From the NCBI RefSeq assembly GCF_011355085.1, contig NZ_VXCP01000017.1, positions 170,128 to 229,189 on the forward strand: 59,062 bases of DNA. The letters run 5' to 3'. The notes below the pieces were generated by a model. That model did no database searches. It saw only the letters and a list, made by a program, of their open reading frames with translations, and was not told the origin of the DNA. The first letter of the stretch is position 1; each line of letters opens with the position of its first letter. This document shows positions 49,181 through 57,070 of the stretch, in pieces. Origin of the DNA: Pseudomonas akapageensis. GTDB taxonomy: Bacteria > Pseudomonadota > Gammaproteobacteria > Pseudomonadales > Pseudomonadaceae. Both the position numbers and the translations under genes were made by a program.

Positions 49181-49295
49181 ACAGACCTTCGACCTATTTT
49201 GTCGCGACGGTGAAATACCCTTGGCACTGGCACATAGCCATGTGCTTAAATTTGACGCTGAAATATTGACTCTATCTCGCTATGGGATTCGAAGC

Positions 49296-49409
49296 ATGAT
49301 TTGGCGTATCGCGACTGTCGTTCTGTTTCTCTATTCCACACCCATTCTGGCTGCCACGCTGGAAGGCGATGCCGTGCGCGACCGAGAAGCCAGCGTGGTC
49401 CAGCGCTGA
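49296..49409 (+). CDS. Possible small exported protein, 37 aa
   Basis: MIWRIATVVLFLYSTPILA resembles a signal peptide, followed by a charged 18-residue tail ending REASVVQR. There is no clear ribosome site (GGATTCGAAG). The surrounding DNA is more AT-rich than its neighbours. Weakest of the small-gene calls. Confidence 0.35.
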   Translation: MIWRIATVVLFLYSTPILAATLEGDAVRDREASVVQR

Positions 49410-49520
49410 GCAGCGGGATCTGGATCAATGAAATCGATAGCGACCATTAACATAGGTTGCTACTCATTGAGCTGGGTTTGATCGATTCTGTGGGCAAGAC
49501 AGACGCCCCCGGAGATCCCC

Positions 49521-49634
49521 ATGGCCAGTTCAATTCTTCATTCCGCAAAGCTTGGCGCCTACCTGGTCATTGCCTTGTACCTCGCCGTTATCTTCGCCGC
49601 GATTATCTCGACTCAGTTCGCGGTGGGCGTATGA
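49521..49634 (+). CDS. Small single-span membrane protein, 37 aa
   Basis: MASSILHSAKLG, then a hydrophobic span (AYLVIALYLAVIFAAIIS) and TQFAVGV. GGAG lies 6-7 nt before ATG 49521. Its stop overlaps the next start (ATGA), which argues that it is real and translated together with the 90-aa protein. Size and shape are like small regulatory subunits of membrane complexes, but no partner is known. Confidence 0.55.
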   Translation: MASSILHSAKLGAYLVIALYLAVIFAAIISTQFAVGV

Positions 49635-49903
49635 AAGGGACAAGACTTTGGGTGGCCGCCTTTCTGGCAGTGCTCACCAATGGCGACTCTCTGCTCGGGG
49701 TAGGGCAGGCCTCGGCGGGCTCATTGGCCAAGGGTATCGAGTCCAATCACAACATCGCCCACAGTATCGAGAATGCCAAGGCGCACGGCATGCTGGCCGG
49801 CACGCCGCCGAGCAAGCCGCGGCAGGTGATCGCCGGACCGTTCCTGCTCGATTGCTCCGTGTTGCCACGTTGCATTCCGGTGGCGGACCCGGCGGCGGTT
49901 TGA
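49631..49903 (+). CDS. Small exported protein with two cysteines, 90 aa
   Basis: Signal peptide LWVAAFLAVLTNGDSLLGVG with cleavage predicted after GQASA (about residue 29). The mature part of about 60 aa ends in DCSVLPRCIPVADPAAV, two Cys six residues apart that could form a disulfide. Start ATG 49631 lies in the stop of the upstream 37-aa gene. No family recognised. It converges on the GST gene, stop to stop, with 1 bp between. Confidence 0.6.
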   Translation: MKGTRLWVAAFLAVLTNGDSLLGVGQASAGSLAKGIESNHNIAHSIENAKAHGMLAGTPPSKPRQVIAGPFLLDCSVLPRCIPVADPAAV

Positions 49904-49904
49904 T

Positions 49905-50498
49905 TCAACGGGCCATGATGGCCTTGAACAGCGACGACTCGAGCAATCCCTTGAGCCAGTCCTGCAAGCGTGGGTATGGCGCTTGCCCGAACCAGTCGGG
50001 GTCGACGGCGGCGAACTGGCGGATGAAGGGCATGATGGCGATGTCGGCCAGGCTCGGGTGATCGGCGAACAGATACGCTTGCTGCTGCAAGCACTCCTCG
50101 AGCGTTTGCAGAAAACCGCAGGCTTGCTCGCGGTAGTGCTCAAGCGAGTGTTGCGGATAGCGATCGGCGTACTTGTAGTGATTCAAATGCACTTTGAATA
50201 CCTGATCGTTTTCGCTGATCAGCCGGTCGGCGTGCAGCCGGGCTTCGGGGGCGTCACCCAGTAGCCAGTCCTGCGGGTCGTTGCGTGCAAGTGCCCAGCG
50301 CATGATCTCCAGGCTCTCATCGATCACCTGCCCGTCAACGCTCAATACCGGAACCGTGCCCTTGCTCGACAAGGCCAGCATTTCTGCCGGCTTGGCCTTG
50401 AGGCTGACTTCGACGATTTCCACCGGACAGCCGCTGTAGCGCAGCGCCATGCGCGCACGCATGGCATAAGGGCAACGGCGGAAGGAGTAAAGAATCAT
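49905..50498 (-). CDS. Glutathione S-transferase-like protein
   Basis: 197 aa. N-terminal thioredoxin fold with YSFRRCPYAMRARMAL (Cys near residue 9) and the cis-Pro segment KGTVPVLSVDG, then Glu-Ser in IDESLEIMRWAL for glutathione binding. The C-terminal helical domain has SLADIAIMPFIRQFA, the GST N-capping region. It starts inside the sbcC stop codon (ATGA overlap). Substrate unknown. Confidence 0.88.
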   Translation of the reverse strand: MILYSFRRCPYAMRARMALRYSGCPVEIVEVSLKAKPAEMLALSSKGTVPVLSVDGQVIDESLEIMRWALARNDPQDWLLGDAPEARLHADRLISENDQVFKVHLNHYKYADRYPQHSLEHYREQACGFLQTLEECLQQQAYLFADHPSLADIAIMPFIRQFAAVDPDWFGQAPYPRLQDWLKGLLESSLFKAIMAR

Positions 50499-53400
50499 CC
50501 GCTGACCTCCACACTGCTCAAGCCGTTGCCCTGGCGGCGCACCTGGATCTGTACCGGGATGCGTTCGTGCATTTCCTGCACGTGGGAGATCACCGCGACC
50601 TTGCGGCCCTGGGCCTGCAGGCCGTCGAGGGCGTCCATGGCCAGCTGCAGGGATTCGGGGTCGAGGCTGCCGAAACCTTCGTCGATGAACAGGGATTCGA
50701 TCTTCAGGGTGCTGGAGGCCATCGAGGCCAGGCCCAGGGCCAGGGCCAGGGAAACCAGGAAGGTTTCGCCACCGGACAGCGAATGCACCGAGCGCAGCTC
50801 GTCGCCCATTTCGGTGTCGAGTACCAGCAGGCCGAGCAGGCTGCCGCCGCGCTTGAGCCGGTAGCGCCGGGCCAGTTGCCGCAGCTGGGCGTTGGCGTGG
50901 TGCACCAGCAGATCGAGGTTGTAGCCCTGGGCGATCTTGCGGAAAACGTCGCCCGTGGCCGAGCCGATCAGCGCGTTCAGTCGCGCCCAGCGCTGCCATT
51001 CTCCATAGGCCTGGGCAATGCGTTCGGCCAGGGCCTGGTTGGCCTGCTGGCGACGCTGGTCGTCGGCCTGTTCGGCACGGAGTTCGGCGCACTGTTGTTC
51101 GCTGGCGACCAGTTGTTGTTGCAGGTCGCTCAGGGCCTGTTCCAGTGGCTCCGTCGGCAGCTCGCCACTGGCCAGGGCCTGATGTTGCTGCAGGCGCTGT
51201 TCCCGCTCCTGCACCAGCACCCGGGCTTGCTCGATGGCTTTTTCAGCGCTTTGCAGGCGCTGGCGCAACTGGTTCAACTGCTCGTCGTCGACCGCCAGCA
51301 GTTGTGCCAGCCCGGCATCGTCCAGCTCCGGATGGCTCTGGCGCCATTGCCCAATGGCGCTGTCCAGCTGACGGTTTTCCCGTTCCAGGGCGTCGCGTCG
51401 TTCCTCTTTGGCCTTCAGTTCGCCCGCTTGCTCGATGGACTGGGCGAGGGCCTCCTGCAATTGCCGGTTGGCCGTGGCTTCCGCGTCGCGGGTCTGCTCT
51501 ACGCGCAGCTCTTGCTGGTGCTGCCAGTGTTCGGCACTGTTGTGCTCGCCGATCAGCGCAGCCAGGGCCTCGCGGGTCTGTTGCATCTGATTGCCGAGCG
51601 CTGCGACCTGCTGTTGCAGTTCTTCCTGTTTCTGGACCCGCGTCTGTTGCAGCAGCTGGGCTTTTTCCAACTGCTGCTGGCGTTCGCCGTGTTCCTGCTG
51701 TTCGTCCTTCTGCCGATCCTGCAGTTCCAGGCGCAGGGCCAGTTGCTGGTCGAGTTGCAGGAAGGTGGCAGCGGGTTCCTGGCACAGGGCCTGAAGGATG
51801 TCGGCCGGCAGCAGGTTGGCAAAACTCGCCAGCTCCTGTTCCAGGCGTTCCTCGTCGGCGCTCAGTGCATGCTGCTGTTGGCTCAGCTGCTGGGCGGCCT
51901 GTTGGCTGGCGTCGATTGTGGCCTGCAGTTGTTGCTGCAGTCGCGCGGCGTCCTTTTGCAGGGTCAGCAGGGTGTTCTGCCGTTGCTCGTCGCGGCTGAT
52001 GCTGTCGTTCAGGCGACGCAGATGCTGCTCCAGCCAGGTCGAACGCGCGCTGGCGTCCTGGTCGGCGAGTTGTGGATAAAGTGAGTGCGCTTCCAGGCTT
52101 GGTGCCAGCGCTTGCTGCTCCTTGGCCAACTGCTCTTGCTGGTGCAGGTACTCCTTGATCTGACCATTCACGCCACCGAGCTGCGCGCGCAGTTCGTCGA
52201 GCTTGTCCTTGAGCCCATCCACGACGCGCTGGGCCCTGGCCTCTTCGTCCTGATCGTGGCGTCCGAGGCTTTGCAGCAGCGCTTCAGGTTGGTGGTAAGG
52301 ATGCTCCTGGCTGCCGCAGACGGGGCAGGGCTGGTCATCCTGCAATTGCGCGCGCAGTTCCTCGACACTGGCGCTGCGGGCCAGGCGCTGGCGCTCGAGC
52401 AATTGTCGCGTGATGTTCAGCGCCTGTTCGGCGGCCGTCAGCTCATTCTTGCCTTGCAGGCCTTCGCTGATGAGCCGTTCGCGATGTTGCTGAGCCGCCT
52501 GCTGGCGTTCACGCAAGGCCTGGACACGTTGCTCCAGTTCCTGCTGGCTGGCCCAGAGCCGAGCCAGCTCTTCGACCGCGCGCTGTTGTTTGCGGTTGTC
52601 CTGCAGCAGCGTGCCCAGCAGGCCGATCTGCTCGGCCAGGGCATCGGGTTCGGCACCGGCTTCATGGTAGAGCAGTGCCAGGGCGGCACGGTGTTCCTGC
52701 AACTGACCAGCCACCTGGTCGGCACGTTGCTTGAGTCCGGGCAGTTCTTCACGGCCCTTGTTGAGCCGGTTGCCGATCAGCATCAATTGCTGCAGCTGAC
52801 TGCGATAGGCGCTCCAGGCGTCGCCCAGGCTTGCCAGGTGCGCGCTCTGGTCGAGCTGCTCGCTGATCTGGTTCAGTCGTTCGCTGTTGCGCTGTTGTTG
52901 TCCGGTCAGTGCCAGGAGCTGTTGCTGGCCTTTGGCACTGGCCTGCTCGGCCTGCTGGCAGAGCGCGGTACCTGTGCTCGATTCCTGCTCAAGGCGCGCC
53001 AGCGTGTTCTGCAGGGCGAAGGCCTGACGCAGCAGCGGGGCGTTTTCCGTCTGCCGGGCGAGGGCCTGGCTCAGTGCCTCGCTGGCAGCGCCCAGGTCCT
53101 GCCCCAATTGTTGTTGGCGAACCTGCAGCTCGCTGTGTTGCTGGCGTTGTTGTTCGATGCTGGCGGCCAGCGGCGCGAGCTGGCTGACCAGTTCCAGTTG
53201 CCGGGCGAACTGATGACGCTGTGGTGCGAGCTGTTCGAGGCGCGCCAGGTTGAGGCGTTCGGCCTGGAGCCGCTCCCAGTGTTGCTGGGCACTGTGCAGT
53301 TGCTCGGTAGCGGCGCCTTGCTGGTCTTGCAATTGCTTGAGTTCGGCAAGCCAGTTGCGTTGTTGTTCCAGCTGGCGCAGCTGCGCCTGTTGCGCCTTGA

Positions 53401-54142
53401 ACCGGTGCTGGGCCTCGGTGTAGCGCTGGTCGAGTTCGGCACGGTCCTGGGGTGCCATTGGCGTGATGCCGCTGGCCTGATCCAGCAGGGCCTTGTGTGC
53501 CTCTTCGGCTTCCTTGCTCTTGCTGTAGGCACGGCGTCCCAACTGGCTGTAGATCGCTGTGTTGGTGAGCTTTTCCAGCAGCTCGCTGCGTTCCTTGTCG
53601 TCGGCCTTGAGGAAGGCGCTGAACTCGCTCTGGGCCAGCATCACCGCGCGGGTGAACTGCTCGAAGTTCAGGCCCAGGCGGGCCTCGATCAGCTGTTCGT
53701 ACTCGCGTTTGCTCTGATTGCTCAGCAACTGGTTGCTGTCCAGATCCTGCAGGCTCTGGCGACTGCCTTGCAGCTTGCCGGTGGCCTTGTCGCGGGCGCG
53801 ATTGGTTTCCCAGCGGGCGCGGTAACGGCGGCCGTCGATGCCGACGAAGTCCACTTCGGCAAAACCACTGCCGGTGCCACGGCGCAACAGGGTGCGCGGG
53901 TCACTGGTGAGGATGTCGGTATCGACCTCCGGCAACTTGGTTTCCCGACCGATGCTGCTCAGCCGCGGCACGGTGCCGAACAGCGCCAGGCACAGGGCGT
54001 CGAGCAGGGTACTCTTGCCGGCGCCGGTCGGGCCGGTGATGGCGAACAGGCCGGCGCTGGCCAGCGGTTCGGCGGTGAAATCGATCTCGAAGGGGCCGGC
54101 CAGGGAGGCCAGGTTCTTCAAGCGGATGGCAAGAATCTTCAT
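50495..54142 (-). CDS. sbcC: DNA repair exonuclease SbcC
   Basis: 1215 aa. The ATPase half of SbcCD (Mre11-Rad50 type), which cleaves DNA hairpins and end-blocked DNA. Walker A is ITGPTGAGKSTLLDAL near residue 35. Two very long coiled coils flank the zinc hook C-P-V-C near residue 605 (DDQPCPVCGSQEHPYH). Signature LSGGETFLVSLALALGL and Walker B SLFIDEGFGSLDPESL are near the C-terminus. The Gln/Leu/Ala-rich coils explain the long spurious antisense frames here. Overlaps sbcD by 4 bp. Confidence 0.96.
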   Translation of the reverse strand: MKILAIRLKNLASLAGPFEIDFTAEPLASAGLFAITGPTGAGKSTLLDALCLALFGTVPRLSSIGRETKLPEVDTDILTSDPRTLLRRGTGSGFAEVDFVGIDGRRYRARWETNRARDKATGKLQGSRQSLQDLDSNQLLSNQSKREYEQLIEARLGLNFEQFTRAVMLAQSEFSAFLKADDKERSELLEKLTNTAIYSQLGRRAYSKSKEAEEAHKALLDQASGITPMAPQDRAELDQRYTEAQHRFKAQQAQLRQLEQQRNWLAELKQLQDQQGAATEQLHSAQQHWERLQAERLNLARLEQLAPQRHQFARQLELVSQLAPLAASIEQQRQQHSELQVRQQQLGQDLGAASEALSQALARQTENAPLLRQAFALQNTLARLEQESSTGTALCQQAEQASAKGQQQLLALTGQQQRNSERLNQISEQLDQSAHLASLGDAWSAYRSQLQQLMLIGNRLNKGREELPGLKQRADQVAGQLQEHRAALALLYHEAGAEPDALAEQIGLLGTLLQDNRKQQRAVEELARLWASQQELEQRVQALRERQQAAQQHRERLISEGLQGKNELTAAEQALNITRQLLERQRLARSASVEELRAQLQDDQPCPVCGSQEHPYHQPEALLQSLGRHDQDEEARAQRVVDGLKDKLDELRAQLGGVNGQIKEYLHQQEQLAKEQQALAPSLEAHSLYPQLADQDASARSTWLEQHLRRLNDSISRDEQRQNTLLTLQKDAARLQQQLQATIDASQQAAQQLSQQQHALSADEERLEQELASFANLLPADILQALCQEPAATFLQLDQQLALRLELQDRQKDEQQEHGERQQQLEKAQLLQQTRVQKQEELQQQVAALGNQMQQTREALAALIGEHNSAEHWQHQQELRVEQTRDAEATANRQLQEALAQSIEQAGELKAKEERRDALERENRQLDSAIGQWRQSHPELDDAGLAQLLAVDDEQLNQLRQRLQSAEKAIEQARVLVQEREQRLQQHQALASGELPTEPLEQALSDLQQQLVASEQQCAELRAEQADDQRRQQANQALAERIAQAYGEWQRWARLNALIGSATGDVFRKIAQGYNLDLLVHHANAQLRQLARRYRLKRGGSLLGLLVLDTEMGDELRSVHSLSGGETFLVSLALALGLASMASSTLKIESLFIDEGFGSLDPESLQLAMDALDGLQAQGRKVAVISHVQEMHERIPVQIQVRRQGNGLSSVEVSG

Positions 54143-55380
54143 GGCTGCTCCTCTTCCTGCTGGACGTCCTGCAGGAGCAGGGCAAAGTCGGCCAGGGTCT
54201 GCTCATCGACGCTGTTGCCGTAGGCCTGCTCCCAGGCACGGCTGAACAGTTCCTGCGGGCTCAGCTGGCCCAGCTCGATCAGGCGCGCGCTGTCGTCGCC
54301 GTCGGCACCCTGGCTGCCGGCATATTCGGCGGCGATGCGTACCAGGCGCACGGCCTTGCCTTGCAGGGCGGTCTCGATCTGTTGGCGCAGGTCCGGTTGC
54401 GGTTCGTCGAGGCGTACCCGCACTTCCAGCCAGGGCTGGCGCTGCGGATCGTCGAGCAGGTCGACGTCCGGCAATTCGGCCAGTTGCCCGAGGATCTCCG
54501 ACAACGGCGCCGGGCCCAGCCGTTGCAGATGCACGGCGCGGGGGATCAGGCGCGGCTCGACGCTGCGCAGTACGGCGCCATCCAGCTCGATTTCAAGGAT
54601 CTGATGCTGATAGCCGATTTCCGAAAACGACAGGGGGATCGGCGAGCCACTGTAGCGTATGCGTTCCTCGCCATTGACCCGTTGCGGCTTGTGCAAGTGG
54701 CCGAGGGCGACATAGCTGATGTCCGCGCCGAACAGGCTGGCGGGCAGCGCTTCGGCGTTGCCGATGATCAGGCTGCGTTCGGAGTCTTCGGAGACCGAAC
54801 CGCCGGCCATGTGCGCATGGCTGACGGCGATCAGCGCCTGGCCGGGCTTGCGCTGCTTGAGCGCCGCCTCGATCAGCCATTCGTGGACCTGGCCGATGCC
54901 GCGCAGGTAGTCGTCGCCCAGGTGCGCGCCGGTGACCTCGGACGGTCGCAGGAAGGGCAGCGCCAGGCACCAGCCGGCAATCTCGCCGCTGGCGTCCGGC
55001 AATGGGATCAGCAGGCGTTCGGCGTCGAGTTGGCCATCGTCCAGCCACAGCACCCGGCCCAGGGCATGGGTGCGCAGGCGACGCATCAGTGGCGCGGGCA
55101 GTTCGATGCGCGAGCCGGAATCGTGGTTGCCGGCAATCATCACGATGGTCAGGCCGGGCTGCTGCTCATGGGCGCTGACGATGAAGTCGTAGAGACGTTC
55201 CTGGGCTTTGACCGGTGGGTTGACCGTGTCGAAGATATCGCCCGCGATCAACAGCACATCCGGTTGGCGCCGGGCCAGTTGCCCCAGCAGCCAGTCGAGG
55301 AAGCAGGCGTGTTCGAAGTCACGCTCCTGGCCATGCAGGTTTTGCCCCAGGTGCCAGTCGGAGGTGTGAAACAGACGCAT
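54139..55380 (-). CDS. sbcD: DNA repair exonuclease SbcD, nuclease subunit
   Basis: 413 aa. Mre11-type phosphoesterase: metal ligands in HTSDWHLGQ (Asp, His), LIAGDIFD (Asp), MIAGNHDSG (Asn, His) and later VSHAHMAGG and YVALGHLHKPQ. It makes the nuclease of the SbcCD complex. Co-translated with sbcC. A perfect inverted repeat lies 18 bp before the start. Confidence 0.95.
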   Translation of the reverse strand: MRLFHTSDWHLGQNLHGQERDFEHACFLDWLLGQLARRQPDVLLIAGDIFDTVNPPVKAQERLYDFIVSAHEQQPGLTIVMIAGNHDSGSRIELPAPLMRRLRTHALGRVLWLDDGQLDAERLLIPLPDASGEIAGWCLALPFLRPSEVTGAHLGDDYLRGIGQVHEWLIEAALKQRKPGQALIAVSHAHMAGGSVSEDSERSLIIGNAEALPASLFGADISYVALGHLHKPQRVNGEERIRYSGSPIPLSFSEIGYQHQILEIELDGAVLRSVEPRLIPRAVHLQRLGPAPLSEILGQLAELPDVDLLDDPQRQPWLEVRVRLDEPQPDLRQQIETALQGKAVRLVRIAAEYAGSQGADGDDSARLIELGQLSPQELFSRAWEQAYGNSVDEQTLADFALLLQDVQQEEEQP

Positions 55381-55398
55381 GAAGAGTTCCGCAACATG

Positions 55399-55423
55399 GG
55401 CCCGGATCCTGTCGATCCGGGCC
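55399..55423. repeat. Perfect 10-bp inverted repeat upstream of sbcD
   Basis: GGCCCGGATC and GATCCGGGCC around CTGTC, lying in the 64-bp gap between batD and sbcD. In the minus-strand transcript it has no T run after it, so it is more likely a leader hairpin or operator than a terminator for batD. Confidence 0.45.
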
Positions 55424-55444
55424 GAGTTTTATTTAATGTAGAGT

Positions 55445-57070
55445 TCATTTAGGGTAAAGCGGCGGCAGGCTGCTGGGGTCGGTGACCGGTGCCTGAATAT
55501 GCTCTGCGGGTGGGATGGTGCCGATCGCCCGCCAGAGCTCCTCGCCTTGCCAATACTGGCCCGTTTCGCTGTACAGCGCACCGTTCAAGCCATCGAGTGC
55601 ATCGGACAGGGGCACGAAGCGTGCCGCCATGTCGGCCAGGGTTTCCGGTTGCTGGCGCGCCCAGGCATCGAGGGCCTGGCGGGTGGCCTGCGGGTCGTTG
55701 GCCTGGCAGGCGCGCTTGATGTCGTCGAGCAGGCTGCGCGGGCTGGGCCCGCTCTGCGCTGCACGCTGGATCGCCGGTTGCCGGCGTGCTCGCCACCACA
55801 GACCGAAGCCCAGCAGGGTGGTGCAGGCCAGCAGCAGGGTGCTCAGCTGCCAGGGCCACAGTGCGGTGCTGGAGGGGATCGAGCTGTCGCTGCTGGCCGG
55901 CGTATCCACCGCCAGCTCCGGGTTGATCAGCACGTGCAGACTGCGTGCGGGCAGGCTGCTGTGTTCCAGATGATCCTCATGGGTATTCCACCAGACCACC
56001 TCCAGTGCCGGCAACTCGATGTTACCACTGCGGGTGGGGACCAGCGCTTCACGTTCATCGCGAATGCCGATCAGGCCGCGATCACTGTTCTCGTTGCTCA
56101 GTTGCGGCTGGTCCGGATAGCGCCGCAGGCCATTGGCTTCGGTGGCGGGCAAGGGCGGCAATTGCGCACTGGAAAGGCCGTCGGCTTTCAGGGTCAGGGT
56201 CCGGGTTACGGAGTCACCGACTTTGATCTGCGGCGTGTCCGGGTTCCAGCTTTCACTGAGGCTCAGGCTGCGTGCCGGCAGCCAGGGCTGGTCGGCCGGA
56301 TAGTCGGCGGGTCTGGCCTTGACCGTCAGGGAGATTTCACTGGAGCTGACCCGGGTCTGCTTGCCCGTCCTGGGCGCGCTGGCGTCCTGGCCCGTGCTGG
56401 TCTCCACGGGCGTGGCACTGAACACCTGGGCAGGAATGATCAGCGTGCCGCTTTTTTGTGGGTAGATCGCGTAGCGCATTTCAATGACGCCATGACGCAC
56501 GCCATTGATGAGTTTTTCATAGGTCCGCGATTCCCCCAGTTGCTCGATACGGGCATCGGGAATCTGCAGCGGGGTGAGGCTGCTGTCGTCGTACAGGGAG
56601 ACCGAGTGATAGATGCGCAGGGTCAGGATGACCTGGGCTTGAACGTAGATGCTGTTCTCGTCCACGCTGGCATCGATGAAGACCGGTGCCAGGCTGGTGG
56701 CAGCATTCTGTTCGCTCTGGATGACTTGCAGGCTGATCGGCTGGCTTTGCGCCTCGCCCAGGTGCAGCGCGGGTATTTCCACCGTGCCGTTCTGGCGCGG
56801 CAACAGGGTGATGATCCAGCGGGTGGTGGCCTGGGTGTTGCCGTCGATGGTGGTCAGGCGGTTGACCTGGCGGGTGTCGCGAACTTCGAACACTGCATCC
56901 AGGGGCGACAGGTCGGGTTTGCCGAACTGGGTGACATCCCGGGTTTCCAGGGTCAGTTCCACGGTTTCGCCTGAATTGAGCCGCGTGCGATCGACACTGG
57001 CGACCAGCTCTGCGGCTTCGACCTGCAGGGCGATCAACAGGCTGAGTAAAATGACGCTGATGCGACTCAT
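55445..57070 (-). CDS. batD: BatD family protein (oxygen-tolerance / MoxR-associated)
   Basis: 541 aa. Signal peptide (ISVILLSLLIALQVEA), an extracytoplasmic part with the BatD repeats (VASVDRTRLNSGETVELTLETRD near the start), then one C-terminal membrane helix (WPWQLSTLLLACTTLLGFGLW, near 405-425) and a cytoplasmic tail of about 110 residues. It belongs to the MoxR-BatA-BatB-BatD operon, which assembles or protects envelope proteins under stress. Overlaps batB by 4 bp. Confidence 0.88.
   Translation of the reverse strand: MSRISVILLSLLIALQVEAAELVASVDRTRLNSGETVELTLETRDVTQFGKPDLSPLDAVFEVRDTRQVNRLTTIDGNTQATTRWIITLLPRQNGTVEIPALHLGEAQSQPISLQVIQSEQNAATSLAPVFIDASVDENSIYVQAQVILTLRIYHSVSLYDDSSLTPLQIPDARIEQLGESRTYEKLINGVRHGVIEMRYAIYPQKSGTLIIPAQVFSATPVETSTGQDASAPRTGKQTRVSSSEISLTVKARPADYPADQPWLPARSLSLSESWNPDTPQIKVGDSVTRTLTLKADGLSSAQLPPLPATEANGLRRYPDQPQLSNENSDRGLIGIRDEREALVPTRSGNIELPALEVVWWNTHEDHLEHSSLPARSLHVLINPELAVDTPASSDSSIPSSTALWPWQLSTLLLACTTLLGFGLWWRARRQPAIQRAAQSGPSPRSLLDDIKRACQANDPQATRQALDAWARQQPETLADMAARFVPLSDALDGLNGALYSETGQYWQGEELWRAIGTIPPAEHIQAPVTDPSSLPPLYPK

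Noticed and set aside
49221..49250. Sigma-54 promoter (TTGGCAC near 49221)
   Set aside because: The GC expected at the -12 position with correct spacing from the GG is absent in both possible registers.
52085..54223. 712-codon and 505-codon open frames opposite sbcC
   Set aside because: The Leu/Gln/Ala coiled-coil codons of SbcC read as Leu/Gln/Ala in the complementary frame; no gene features.
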